A DNA stretch of 58,084 nucleotides from positions 1 through 58,084 of the forward strand of contig JAMPDR010000008.1 of the NCBI GenBank assembly GCA_023665555.1, in the 5' to 3' direction. The DNA comes from Ruminococcus sp. GTDB lineage: Bacteria > Bacillota > Clostridia > Oscillospirales > Acutalibacteraceae. Position 1 is the stretch's first letter. Every line of letters begins with the position of its first letter. Positions 1 to 8,346 of the stretch are shown here, in pieces. The position numbers and the translations under genes were made by a program. Below the pieces are notes generated by a model that saw only the letters and a program-made list of their open reading frames with translations, was not told where the DNA came from and did not search any database.

Positions 1-111
1 ATACATAAAAATAAAGATATTTTTGAAAATTTTATTGAGAATCGCTATAATTTTACTTTTAATTTTATCATATAGCACTAATTTATTCTCACTTTAACCT
101 CTTATAACAGT

Positions 112-153
112 ATGCGGGAAGAGTCTGAAATAAAAGCAAGACCCTACCCGCAT
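112..153. other. Interrupted inverted repeat downstream of the TSUP gene
   Basis: Seven perfect pairs (ATGCGGG with CCCGCAT), a small internal loop, then six more pairs between GAGTCT and AGACCC (one wobble) form a strong hairpin. It lies just past the end of the leftmost minus-strand gene, so a role as 3' end structure is plausible. No clear T-run follows on the minus strand, so I do not call it a canonical terminator. Nothing coding is evident in positions 1-176. Confidence 0.5.
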
Positions 154-176
154 ATTTAAATTATCATTATTTTATA

Positions 177-950
177 TCAAGAAACATAGTTAAACACGAT
201 TGTGACAATACCTATCACTATCAGTACACAACCTGTGACACGGTTGAGTGTTTTTGCACTCGCTTTGTTGGCAAGCTTGGCCGCAATCTGTGCCCAAAGC
301 AACGTTGATACAACACAGAATATCAGCGCCCAAACGTCGGGCATGCCGCCGATCACCATATGGCTTGCAGAACCTGTGAATGCAGTGAATGCCATGATAA
401 ACACGCTTGTTCCGACAGCAGTTTTAAGTTCGTAGCCGAGGACAGTTGTGAGAATGAGAAGCATCATCATTCCGCCGCCAGCACCTACAAAGCCGCAGAT
501 GAAGCCAATCATGATTCCGGCAAACAGTGAGCGGATGGTTCTCTGCTTGGCTGTTAGTTTTTCGCTCATGCCCTCCTTGGTTGTCATAACAGGTTTTACA
601 ACAAACTTAACACCGAGCAGAACCGTCATAAACGTTGACATTGTTCCCATTGTGTTGGCTTCAACCAAACTTGAAACCCAACTGCCGACCATTGTAAAAC
701 ATAGCACTGATGCCATCATCACAAGTCCGTTTTTGATGTCAAGATTCTTGTTTTTTCCGTATGTATAGGCGCTTACTGCGCTGGCAAGAACATCACTTGC
801 AAGCGCTATGCCGACCGCCTGATAAGCCGGTATTCCAAGGAAAGTTATAAGCATCGGACTGATTACCGCCGCCGCGCTCATTCCGGCAAAACCTGTTCCC
901 AAGCCTGCACCTATACCCGCAATAAAACAAATGATAAATTTGAAAAGCAT
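177..950 (-). CDS. TSUP (TauE/SafE) family membrane permease
   Basis: A 257-residue polytopic membrane protein. The TauE/SafE family exports or imports small sulfur- or carbon-containing anions such as sulfite, taurine-derived compounds or sulfonates; the substrate cannot be told from sequence. The two homologous halves typical of the family are visible. An N-terminal glycine-rich segment (GFAGMSAAAVISP, about residues 21-33) matches a second one (GFVGAGGGMMMLL, about 153-165). Hydrophobic helices run throughout and the length is normal. The ATG follows GGAG at about 10 nt. It lies 36 nt downstream of the cdaR stop on the same strand, so it may be the last gene of the cdaA-cdaR transcript. 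A cysteine-desulfurase-like gene lies further upstream, which weakly suggests a sulfur compound, but that is inference. Confidence 0.85.
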   Translation of the reverse strand: MLFKFIICFIAGIGAGLGTGFAGMSAAAVISPMLITFLGIPAYQAVGIALASDVLASAVSAYTYGKNKNLDIKNGLVMMASVLCFTMVGSWVSSLVEANTMGTMSTFMTVLLGVKFVVKPVMTTKEGMSEKLTAKQRTIRSLFAGIMIGFICGFVGAGGGMMMLLILTTVLGYELKTAVGTSVFIMAFTAFTGSASHMVIGGMPDVWALIFCVVSTLLWAQIAAKLANKASAKTLNRVTGCVLIVIGIVTIVFNYVS

Positions 951-986
951 TGTTATTGTTCTCCTATAATTAAGCCGACTTGAAAA

Positions 987-2303
987 TTACTTTTTACTCA
1001 CCGTTACCTCAGCGGTATACGTTCCGTAAATCCAGCAATCGCTGAACTCTTCAGACTGAATCGAGATATTGGACACCGTTACGGTTTGTTTTCCGCTTTT
1101 GTTCACATCAAGTGATGAAACATTAATTTCAATCTGAAGATCATCCTCTTTAATTTTATTGATTTTAGACCATGGTCCTATGATCGTTATTTTATCAAGA
1201 CCGCCCTTTTCTGTGTCTACTGAATAGTTGCAGTCTGCCGCTTGATTGAGCAAAACAACCTTGTCCGACTTTCCTTCAAGGCTTTTTTTACTCATTGAAC
1301 TCATGTCCAATGTAACAGTAAACTGTTTCACATTAGAATCAATAATATTGATTCCCGATTTATCATCAACTTTAAAAGTGAACCTATTGACACTGTTTGT
1401 CAGCTTTCGAAAATCAATTGTACCAACGTTATATGAATCGTAGTCTTCGCCGTCAAGTGCATTATATGAAATTTTAACCTTTGACGGATATATTGACATT
1501 TTTGACATTTGACCTTCATATTCAGACGGTTCGTTGACAAACTTAACCGATGTAGGAACGGTTTTAACCTTAGAAACAGGAATGGTTATTGTTGCAGGAT
1601 TTGTTTTACTTTCAATTTTTTCACAGTGCAAATACTGCGCATTTTTCATGTTATCAAGTGCATATGAAACCGTTGCTTCAAGTTCCTTGGTTGATTCAAG
1701 CGGTAAATTTTCTTCAGCAATTTCCGCATCAAAATACACTTTCTTAAGGCTTTGAATAATCGTTGCCGGACCTGTTACGTCAACTGTGCTCATAGATGCA
1801 ACAGGAGCGCCGACAACAAAGCCATCCTTGGCAAGCGAATCGGAATCATTGATAAGTCTTGCTTCAACATTGAAAGTATCTGTTGCTTTTTTATCAAAAA
1901 ATACCGTTATTGTTGACGGCTCAATTCTTGAAACGGAAACACCGCTTTCACTTGATTTTGCGGTCAGGTTGAGCACCTTATATCCCGAAGTATCAATATA
2001 ACCTACGGTTGCTTCAACTGAGATATCGTCTTTGGTTAATGAAGCCGCATTGATATTATACCCTTTACCGGTTACCTCAACTTCAACGTTTAAATCGTCC
2101 GAATCGTAAAATGGAATATAGTCGGATTTATCATCAAAAGATGTATCAAAATTAACGGCAACATTACTGATGATTCGTGATGTCTGATCACTATAGTTAA
2201 TTTTTATAACTGTCCAGAAAGCAATTGCAATAATCAATGCGAGAACAAAAACTATTCTGTTTTTTTGCAAAAGCTTTTCAAAAAAGCCTGTTTTATTCTT
2301 CAT
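987..2303 (-). CDS. cdaR: CdaR/YbbR-domain protein, regulator of diadenylate cyclase
   Basis: A 438-residue protein with one N-terminal membrane helix (about residues 16-35) followed by extracytoplasmic beta-rich repeats. About four YbbR-type repeats can be picked out by recurring segments such as VTGKGY, VTGPATII and IIGPWSKI. In Firmicutes CdaR binds CdaA in the membrane and modulates c-di-AMP synthesis. The ATG lies inside the last codons of cdaA (11-nt overlap) and its CGGAGG ribosome site is within the cdaA coding sequence, so the two are translationally coupled. The usual third gene of this operon, glmM, is absent; a TSUP permease follows instead. The family call rests on architecture and gene context. 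Confidence 0.9.
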   Translation of the reverse strand: MKNKTGFFEKLLQKNRIVFVLALIIAIAFWTVIKINYSDQTSRIISNVAVNFDTSFDDKSDYIPFYDSDDLNVEVEVTGKGYNINAASLTKDDISVEATVGYIDTSGYKVLNLTAKSSESGVSVSRIEPSTITVFFDKKATDTFNVEARLINDSDSLAKDGFVVGAPVASMSTVDVTGPATIIQSLKKVYFDAEIAEENLPLESTKELEATVSYALDNMKNAQYLHCEKIESKTNPATITIPVSKVKTVPTSVKFVNEPSEYEGQMSKMSIYPSKVKISYNALDGEDYDSYNVGTIDFRKLTNSVNRFTFKVDDKSGINIIDSNVKQFTVTLDMSSMSKKSLEGKSDKVVLLNQAADCNYSVDTEKGGLDKITIIGPWSKINKIKEDDLQIEINVSSLDVNKSGKQTVTVSNISIQSEEFSDCWIYGTYTAEVTVSKK

Positions 2304-3162
2304 TGCTGTTTTTCCTCCGACCCTTTTTGAGTGAGATAATGCCGTCGGCAGAATCGTTAATTAAAAATTCAGTCAGTTTTTCAAGCAGTTCACCTTGTGT
2401 GATATCTCTTGTTAAAGTACCATTTTCGGCAACAGAAATTGCACCTGTTTCCTCTGAAACAACAACAATCATAGCGTCTGAATGTTCACTCATACCGAGA
2501 GCCGCGCGATGTCTTGTTCCGAGTTCGCGGCTGATTTGGTTTTGTGTAAGCGGAAGAATACAGCCTGCCGCATGAATTCGGTTCTGTCTGATTATCATTG
2601 CACCGTCATGAAGCGGCGACTTCGGATAAAATATATTTTCAAGAAGCGGAATTGAAATCTGTGCATCAACAACACTGCCTGTTGAAATAATTTCGCCGAG
2701 AGGACTTTTGCCCTCAAGAACGATTAGTGCGCCGATTTTATCATCACTCATTTCACCTGCGGCTTTCGCAATAAATGAAGATGTTCTTCTCATCTGCTCT
2801 TCGGTAATACCATTGTTTTTTGATGAAAAGAAGCTGAACTTTTTAAAATCTCCCCTGCCGAAAGTTTCAATTGCGTGTCTTATTTCAGACTGGAACAAAA
2901 TTACAAGCACGATAACAAGATCATTGAACAGTTTACTAAAAAGATAACTGCTTGTTGACATATTCAGCGCCGATACGATTACAAAGATAATTCCTAAAAA
3001 TGACAAGCCTTTGACAAGATGTATCGCCCTGGTTTGTCTTAAAGTTTTGATGCAATAATATAGCACAAGAGTTACAGTTACAATATCAAGTATATCATTC
3101 CATCTAACGGAAGAAATCAGTTTAACTGCATTTTCTCCCAGCGTTTGAATAAATTCCGTCAT
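2293..3162 (-). CDS. cdaA: Diadenylate cyclase CdaA (c-di-AMP synthase)
   Basis: This membrane enzyme condenses two ATP into cyclic di-AMP, which controls potassium and osmolyte homeostasis and cell-wall stress. Its 289 residues from the ATG begin with three hydrophobic helices (about 25-40, 52-68 and 80-92), then a DisA_N catalytic domain. The two signature motifs are intact: DGA at 186-188 and RHR at 217-219. A TTG four codons upstream is possible, but the ATG at 3162 has GGTG at a better distance. cdaR follows with an 11-nt overlap. A two-hairpin intergenic stretch separates it from the aminotransferase gene upstream, so the cda pair probably starts its own transcript, although I see no convincing consensus promoter. 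Confidence 0.95.
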   Translation of the reverse strand: MTEFIQTLGENAVKLISSVRWNDILDIVTVTLVLYYCIKTLRQTRAIHLVKGLSFLGIIFVIVSALNMSTSSYLFSKLFNDLVIVLVILFQSEIRHAIETFGRGDFKKFSFFSSKNNGITEEQMRRTSSFIAKAAGEMSDDKIGALIVLEGKSPLGEIISTGSVVDAQISIPLLENIFYPKSPLHDGAMIIRQNRIHAAGCILPLTQNQISRELGTRHRAALGMSEHSDAMIVVVSEETGAISVAENGTLTRDITQGELLEKLTEFLINDSADGIISLKKGRRKNSNEE

Positions 3163-3232
3163 AAATTTCACCAACTAAATAAATATGTAATAAGCATATA
3201 ACTGTATACTTAAAGAATCTTAAAATAAGTAA

Positions 3233-3262
3233 ATCTCCGTCTGAAATCAAAAAGACGGAGAT
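3233..3262 (-). terminator. Hairpin, probable terminator of the aminotransferase operon
   Basis: A perfect 9-bp stem (ATCTCCGTC with GACGGAGAT) with a 12-nt loop lies about 70 nt beyond the stop of the desulfurase-like gene and ahead of cdaA. On the minus strand it is followed by TTTACTTATTTT, a moderately T-rich tail, consistent with Rho-independent termination. Confidence 0.55.
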
Positions 3263-3274
3263 GTTAATTTTGAT

Positions 3275-3301
3275 TGTGCACCTTTCAAAAATCGGTACAC
3301 A
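3275..3301 (-). other. Second intergenic hairpin between the desulfurase-like gene and cdaA
   Basis: An 8-bp stem (TGTGTACC with GGTGCACA on the minus strand, one wobble pair) lies immediately upstream of the 3233-3262 hairpin. Tandem hairpins between operons can act as a termination/processing pair. No ligand-binding class is recognised. Confidence 0.35.
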
Positions 3302-3330
3302 TTAACAACAGCCTTAATCTTTATATAATA

Positions 3331-4482
3331 TTAACATATTTTTGTTTCGTTTGCAATTTTATTGAGATAAAAAGCTAAACTTTTTATATTTTTTTTACAA
3401 TTGAAATACCCCGGACTCACCCTGACCGTTCCGTTTTGTGCAGTATTATAGGTGTTGTGAGCATGGAACGAACAGTGATATCCTGCCCGAACAGCAAAGT
3501 TCATTTCATCAAGCATTTCCGCTGCTGCTTCGCTGTGCATGCCGTCAATGCCGAAAGACAAAACAGGGGCATATTCCGCGCCGTGCATATTGTCGTAAAC
3601 TGTCAGATTTTCGATTGAATATAAATCTTCTTTCAAAACAGATATAAGATATTTTTCATGCTCAAAAATCGCTTTCTCTCCACCGCATGATTCAATGAAA
3701 TCAATCCCTGCACCGATGCCGGCAATTCCGGGCAGATTGCTTGTACCGCTTTCAAGTTTATCCGGATAAATCAGTGGCTGATTCATTTCCATGGAAAAGG
3801 AACCGGTTCCGCCCTCAATAAATGAGTCAAGTTCCGTGTCACTGTCAAACAAAAGTATACCTGTTCCCAGAGGTCCGAAAAGTCCCTTATGTCCCGGCAT
3901 GCAAAGAACATTAATGTGATTCTTTTTCATATCAATCGGTATTGTGCCTGCTGACTGTGCGGCATCAACAACAAATTTGATTTTATTTTCATCAGCCAAT
4001 CTGCCGATTCTTTCAATCGGCAAAATCGTTCCGAAAACGTTCGATACATGTGTACAAATGATTACAGCGGTTTGCGGTTTAATTATTCTCTTGAAATTTT
4101 CAACAGTTTCATCTTCATTTTGAGGATCGACGTATGCAACATCATAGCTTATTTTTTCCTCGTGGCAGAGTTTCACAATAGGCCGTAAAACAGAATTATG
4201 CTCAAGTGACGAAATAATCACGTGGTCACCTGATTTTACAATTCCTTTAATTGCAATATTAAGTGATTCAGTGCAGTTTTTTGTGAATATTATACGATCG
4301 GAATCAGTGCCGAATTTTTCTGCAAGCTTTTCTCTGACAGTAAATATCAGGTGTCCTGCGCGCACTGATAACATGTGTCCCCCTCTGCCGGGATTGGCAT
4401 AGCATGACTGTGCATTTATCATTGCGTGAAGCACACACTTCGGCTTCGGAAAAGTTGTTGCAGCATTATCAAGATATATCAA
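3331..4482 (-). CDS. Cysteine desulfurase-like PLP enzyme (aminotransferase class V)
   Basis: A 383-residue fold-type I PLP enzyme of the SufS/CsdA group, which removes sulfur (or selenium) from cysteine (or selenocysteine) as a persulfide. Visible motifs are an N-terminal YLDNAATTFPKP, the cofactor-side DAAQSAG, the PLP lysine in PGHKGLFGPLGTG, and the catalytic cysteine in RAGYHCSFHAH. All active-site elements appear present and the length is normal. Its ATG overlaps the stop of the upstream DUF3343 gene by 4 nt, so the two are coupled. In other genomes this pair is treated as a sulfur/selenium trafficking module. The actual acceptor here is not known: no selD or selA is in the window. Confidence 0.88.
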   Translation of the reverse strand: MIYLDNAATTFPKPKCVLHAMINAQSCYANPGRGGHMLSVRAGHLIFTVREKLAEKFGTDSDRIIFTKNCTESLNIAIKGIVKSGDHVIISSLEHNSVLRPIVKLCHEEKISYDVAYVDPQNEDETVENFKRIIKPQTAVIICTHVSNVFGTILPIERIGRLADENKIKFVVDAAQSAGTIPIDMKKNHINVLCMPGHKGLFGPLGTGILLFDSDTELDSFIEGGTGSFSMEMNQPLIYPDKLESGTSNLPGIAGIGAGIDFIESCGGEKAIFEHEKYLISVLKEDLYSIENLTVYDNMHGAEYAPVLSFGIDGMHSEAAAEMLDEMNFAVRAGYHCSFHAHNTYNTAQNGTVRVSPGYFNCKKNIKSLAFYLNKIANETKIC

Positions 4483-4703
4483 AACTGACCACCATATCTT
4501 TCAACACCCAGATTTTTTATTCCGTTTGCATCAATCAGTGCATAAGCCTCATCAGCATTGCCATCAACAAAAACAGCATAGTTACAACCCTCTTTACGGT
4601 TGGGATTTGGATTTTTTCTCAATCTTGCACGAAAACCGTTTCTTCTCAGCAGAGATACCGCTTTTTCGCCGTATGTCTGGTTTGCAAATTTTATATATAT
4701 CAT
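4479..4703 (-). CDS. DUF3343 small protein, putative sulfur/selenium carrier
   Basis: A 74-residue soluble protein with the compact alpha/beta pattern of DUF3343. The conserved cysteine is visible as Cys40 in KEGCNYAVFV. Members are found beside cysteine-desulfurase-like enzymes and have been proposed to carry persulfide or selenium, by analogy to TusA/YedF. Here it is the first gene of a two-gene operon, with a 4-nt stop/start overlap with the desulfurase-like gene. The role as carrier is established only by association. Confidence 0.8.
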   Translation of the reverse strand: MIYIKFANQTYGEKAVSLLRRNGFRARLRKNPNPNRKEGCNYAVFVDGNADEAYALIDANGIKNLGVERYGGQF

Positions 4704-4824
4704 CAGTATTCACCTCATCAACATAATAGTATCTCAATTCAATATATGAAGTAACTCTTCGTGAAGTGAGGAAACATATTATTCACTTTTTATTCATACA
4801 CAATTCAAAAGCCACAGATAACAC

Positions 4825-4853
4825 TTGCAGTCGAAATATATTTCGTGTATAAT
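4825..4853 (+). promoter_or_regulatory. Sigma-A promoter of the two-component operon
   Basis: TTGCAG at 4825-4830, a 17-nt spacer, and a perfect TATAAT at 4848-4853. It lies 35 nt ahead of the response-regulator start codon. Confidence 0.75.
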
Positions 4854-4888
4854 ATCAATGAATGTTAATAAAAGGCAAGGTGATTAAT

Positions 4889-5572
4889 ATGTCAAAAATT
4901 CTGATTGCAGATGATGAGCAGAAAATAAGAAGGCTCGTCTGTGATTTTTTGAAAAACTCCGGATATGAAACTGTTGAAGTTGATAACGGTGATGATGCAT
5001 TTTCGTTGTTCAAAAATTCATCAAATGATATATCTTTGCTTATTCTTGATATCATGATGCCGGGACTTAACGGCTGGGAAGTCTGCCGAAAAGTCAGAGA
5101 AACTTCAGATGTTCCTGTTATAATTCTTACTGCAAGAAGCCAGGAGTTCGATGAACTTATGGGATATGAGTCAGGCGCAGATGATTACGTAACAAAACCA
5201 TTCAGTCCATCGATTCTTGTAAAAAAAGTTGAAGCTTTGCTGAGAAGATATGAATCCTCAGTTGAACAACCTGCAAAATCGCCGTGCACTTCACTTGTTA
5301 TCAATCATGAAGCACATGAAGTTAAACTCGACGGCAAAACAATTGACCTCACGCTTAAAGAATATGATATATTGAAAAAACTTGTTGAAGCCCCCGGACG
5401 TGTATTCAGCAGAGAGCAGCTTCTTGACAGCATTTGGGGATATGACTATGTGGGTGATATCAGAACAGTTGACTCTCATGTTGCAAGACTCAGAACCAAG
5501 CTTGGTGAATGGGGCAACAAAAATCTGAAAACTGTTTACGGTGTCGGATATAAAATTGAGGGTACAGAATGA
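4889..5572 (+). CDS. OmpR/PhoB-family response regulator
   Basis: A 227-residue two-domain regulator. The receiver domain (about 1-120) has the acidic pocket ADDE near residues 7-10, the phosphoacceptor Asp54 in LILDIMMPG, the conserved Thr in ILTAR and Lys in VTKPF. The C-terminal winged-helix DNA-binding domain (about 135-227) has the typical LTLKEYDILKKL and RTVDSHVARLRTKL segments. I chose the ATG at 4889 because AAGGTG lies 6 nt upstream and the receiver domain starts directly. An earlier start would add nine unrelated residues. The stop overlaps the kinase start by 4 nt. Its regulon is unknown. Confidence 0.95.
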   Translation: MSKILIADDEQKIRRLVCDFLKNSGYETVEVDNGDDAFSLFKNSSNDISLLILDIMMPGLNGWEVCRKVRETSDVPVIILTARSQEFDELMGYESGADDYVTKPFSPSILVKKVEALLRRYESSVEQPAKSPCTSLVINHEAHEVKLDGKTIDLTLKEYDILKKLVEAPGRVFSREQLLDSIWGYDYVGDIRTVDSHVARLRTKLGEWGNKNLKTVYGVGYKIEGTE

Positions 5573-7062
5573 GTAAACTTCAGATTAAGAAAAGACTCAG
5601 CAGTGTTAGAAGTTCGTACATCACTGCCATTGCCGTGTTCTCTGTTTTCATTGCCGTTCTGACAGTGTTGCAGTTTTTCTTTATGGATAACATATATGCC
5701 TATTCAGCCAAAAAAACAATGATAACTGCCGCTGAAGAAATCACACAAATGGAGCGAGAAAGCGATACTTTCAGGAGAACGATTGCTGACTGTGAGGCAA
5801 GAAATAATATATACGTTGAAATATACAAGCCAAGGGATGTTCTTGTTTACACAACGGCAAGCAATGAATGGATATATTCCGAAAGCAGTTCCAACAGTGA
5901 TTTCAAACCAAGAATCATGAAAGTGCTTGACCACCGAGATATCAACAGTTCTGAATATTTCGAAATAAGGCAGGAATACTTCGCATCGGCAAAATATATT
6001 GTCTATTCAAAAACATATATTGAAAACGATTCAAGCATTGTTATCTACTATTCAAGTGATGTAATCAATGCAAACGCGAGAACAGGAAGCTGGACGCTTT
6101 TCAGCATCAGTATGCTGTTACTTATCGGATTCATTACAATAACTCTTCTTTACACATTTACTTTCGTTATACCGATTGACAAAATCAATGCTATAACAAG
6201 AAAAATCACACAGATGGAATTTGATGAATCATGTCCCCCGTTCAAAATTCGTGAACTTGACGAACTCAGTGACAGTGTTAACGCTCTTTCAGCTTCGCTG
6301 GACTTAACACTTAAGGATTTGAATATCAAAAACCGACGGCTTGAGCAGGATATTGAAAAGGAACGAGTGCTTGAAGAAACAAGAAAGCAATTCATTGCAA
6401 GTGCATCACATGAACTTAAAACACCGATTTCAATTATTCAGGGCTATGCAGAAGGTATCAAATTCGGAATAACAGACGGTTCGCCTGAAGAATATTGCGA
6501 TATTATCATTGAAGAGTCGCAGAAAATGAACAGTCTTGTTATGCGCATGCTTGAAGTGACACGATATGACAACGGCGGATATTCTCTTGACTGTTCACCG
6601 TTCCCGATTGCTGAAACGCTTAGTTCATTTGCAAGTTCCAGAATCAAAAGCATGAACGAGAAAGGCATAACATTTTCAATTGATATCGACCCATCTTACT
6701 ATGGCTATGCTGATAAACAAATGATTGCGGATGTTTTTGCAAACTATCTTTCAAACGCAGTCAGTCATGCGGATTTTGAAAAAATCATCAAGGTCACATG
6801 CAAGCAAGTTGAAGATAACTACCGTGTGAGTGTTTTCAACACGGGCAAGCAAATTGCTGATGAGGATATCAGCAGAATTTGGCAAAGTTTTTATCGTGCA
6901 GATAAATCACGTTCAAGAGCCGAGGGAAGATTCGGCTTAGGGTTATCAATTGTTGTCGCTGCACAGGATATGCACGCAAGAAAATACGGCGTGATAAACC
7001 ACGAAAACGGAGTTGAATTTTGGTTCGACATTGCAAGCTATATCATACCGTCGCAGGATTAA
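5569..7062 (+). CDS. Membrane sensor histidine kinase
   Basis: This 497-residue partner of the preceding regulator has an N-terminal membrane helix (about 17-38) and an extracytoplasmic sensor region of roughly 135 residues with no recognised fold. A second helix (about 175-202) and a HAMP-like linker follow. The HisKA domain carries phospho-acceptor His281 in ASHELKTPISIIQGYAEG. The C-terminal ATPase domain has the N-box (FANYLSNAVSHAD) and the GLGLSIV G-box. The sensor domain contains a single cysteine at about residue 75. No target operon or ligand is evident from the context: the genes on both sides are divergent or convergent. A strong bidirectional terminator follows. Confidence 0.95.
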   Translation: MSKLQIKKRLSSVRSSYITAIAVFSVFIAVLTVLQFFFMDNIYAYSAKKTMITAAEEITQMERESDTFRRTIADCEARNNIYVEIYKPRDVLVYTTASNEWIYSESSSNSDFKPRIMKVLDHRDINSSEYFEIRQEYFASAKYIVYSKTYIENDSSIVIYYSSDVINANARTGSWTLFSISMLLLIGFITITLLYTFTFVIPIDKINAITRKITQMEFDESCPPFKIRELDELSDSVNALSASLDLTLKDLNIKNRRLEQDIEKERVLEETRKQFIASASHELKTPISIIQGYAEGIKFGITDGSPEEYCDIIIEESQKMNSLVMRMLEVTRYDNGGYSLDCSPFPIAETLSSFASSRIKSMNEKGITFSIDIDPSYYGYADKQMIADVFANYLSNAVSHADFEKIIKVTCKQVEDNYRVSVFNTGKQIADEDISRIWQSFYRADKSRSRAEGRFGLGLSIVVAAQDMHARKYGVINHENGVEFWFDIASYIIPSQD

Positions 7063-7082
7063 TAACTGCATAACATAACGAT

Positions 7083-7115
7083 AAAACCGTTCATCTTAAA
7101 TTGACGAACGGTTTT
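7083..7115. terminator. Bidirectional Rho-independent terminator
   Basis: A perfect 10-bp stem (AAAACCGTTC with GAACGGTTTT) with a 13-nt loop lies between two convergent operons, the kinase on the plus strand and the membrane protein on the minus strand. It carries A-runs and T-runs on both sides, so it can terminate transcription from both directions. Confidence 0.9.
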
Positions 7116-7117
7116 GT

Positions 7118-7684
7118 TTATTTGAATCTGAACATTTTATGAAACTTCTTCTGAAAGCGTCTGACATATACTGTCACGGCACAGGTGAAACAGTAATCAA
7201 GCATTAGAAAAATAATATTTGCGAACACCAAAATAATTGCAACGGCATATCTCCCAAAGAATGATTCTTTATTAGTGATACCCATAAATTCATCAAACGG
7301 AACGCCTAACACCTTTGTTATCAGGAAAAATGATAGAATTGCCGATGCATTGAAAATCAAAAATTTAAGAACATATTCAAGCACTTTCGGCAACTTGCTT
7401 TCAAGAATTGACTTGATAATCGGATAATAGCCGAAAACAACGATATACATAATCACTGCTTGCTTATTCGGAACTACGATAAGACTTACAATTGAAGTTG
7501 CGGCATAAACACCGAATGACCACGCTTTACCCAACTCCACAACGCTGAATAATACCAAGACGCTTGCCATTGCAGGAATTGCCAATTCAAACGTTTCAAA
7601 TACACTCGGAATCATAATAATCACTGAAAGTGCAACCATCATTCCGCCTATCGCTGTTTTGCCGGCCTGACTTTTATATGACAT
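7118..7684 (-). CDS. Hypothetical integral membrane protein, third gene of the DUF5685/J-domain operon
   Basis: 188 residues that I do not recognise. It has about five hydrophobic segments (roughly 12-30, 38-72, 75-95, 105-125 and 145-170) and a short basic C-terminal tail rich in Lys, Arg and Phe. The overall pattern of short loops and many small residues resembles ECF-type S components or other small carriers, but no signature is seen. The ATG follows GAGGTG at a good distance. It starts 11 nt after the stop of the J-domain gene, so it is almost certainly cotranscribed with it and with DUF5685. A partner or membrane receptor role for those two proteins is a reasonable but untested inference. 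Confidence 0.7.
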   Translation of the reverse strand: MSYKSQAGKTAIGGMMVALSVIIMIPSVFETFELAIPAMASVLVLFSVVELGKAWSFGVYAATSIVSLIVVPNKQAVIMYIVVFGYYPIIKSILESKLPKVLEYVLKFLIFNASAILSFFLITKVLGVPFDEFMGITNKESFFGRYAVAIILVFANIIFLMLDYCFTCAVTVYVRRFQKKFHKMFRFK

Positions 7685-7695
7685 AATTCACCTCA

Positions 7696-8346
7696 TCAAA
7701 TGCAGGGAATCAGGTCACCGCCCATGCACTCACAGCATGAATCGGCACAGCACAGACCGCAACATATTTTCAGACAATCGTCATCACTGCTGCTTCGAGA
7801 ACTTCTGAATCCACCGTTTCTCTGATTTGAAAGATTTTCATATACATTTCGATATTCGACATTGGTTGGATCCATTCTGCATGCAGTCGAAAAATAATCA
7901 TACGCTTGATCAACCCAGCCGCGATTATAATTGATTCTTCCTTTAAGGTAATACCACTGTGCATCACGTGATGCTATACCGATGTTTTCAAGCAGAATTT
8001 CCGCATCGTCAAGTCTGTTTCTGTCAATAAGATTTCTGATATAAGAATAATCATTTGACGATGTACGTGAATAGCCGCTGTTATTATATTGCCTTGAATA
8101 GTCATAGTAACCCGAATTTGAGTATGCATTTCCTGCGGATTGCTGATAACTCGATGCACTGCCGTTTATGATTGCATCATATGCCTCATTGATTTCCTGC
8201 ATTTTTTCGTTTGCAACCTCTTGTAAAGGTGTGTCGGCATAGTTATCGGGATGATATTTTTTTGCAAGAGCACGATATGCTGCTTTAATTTGCTCCGAGG
8301 AGGCACCGCGCTCTACTCCGAGAACTTCATATGGATCTCTCATCAT
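7696..8346 (-). CDS. J-domain protein with TPR-like middle and a nine-cysteine tail
   Basis: 216 residues in three parts. Residues 1-70 are a J domain with the HPD tripeptide at 32-34, which stimulates DnaK ATPase. A Ser/Tyr/Asn-rich linker follows (about 72-100). Then about 60 residues of TPR-like helices ([31 protein letters not shown]). The last 26 residues hold nine cysteines (positions 191, 195, 196, 199, 200, 204, 205, 207 and 215), mostly as CC pairs. It lacks the DnaJ G/F region, zinc fingers and substrate domain, so it is a specialised co-chaperone rather than DnaJ. Its start overlaps the DUF5685 stop by 4 nt. The tail could bind metal, form disulfides or be acylated; nothing in the sequence decides. 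Confidence 0.85.
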   Translation of the reverse strand: MMRDPYEVLGVERGASSEQIKAAYRALAKKYHPDNYADTPLQEVANEKMQEINEAYDAIINGSASSYQQSAGNAYSNSGYYDYSRQYNNSGYSRTSSNDYSYIRNLIDRNRLDDAEILLENIGIASRDAQWYYLKGRINYNRGWVDQAYDYFSTACRMDPTNVEYRNVYENLSNQRNGGFRSSRSSSDDDCLKICCGLCCADSCCECMGGDLIPCI

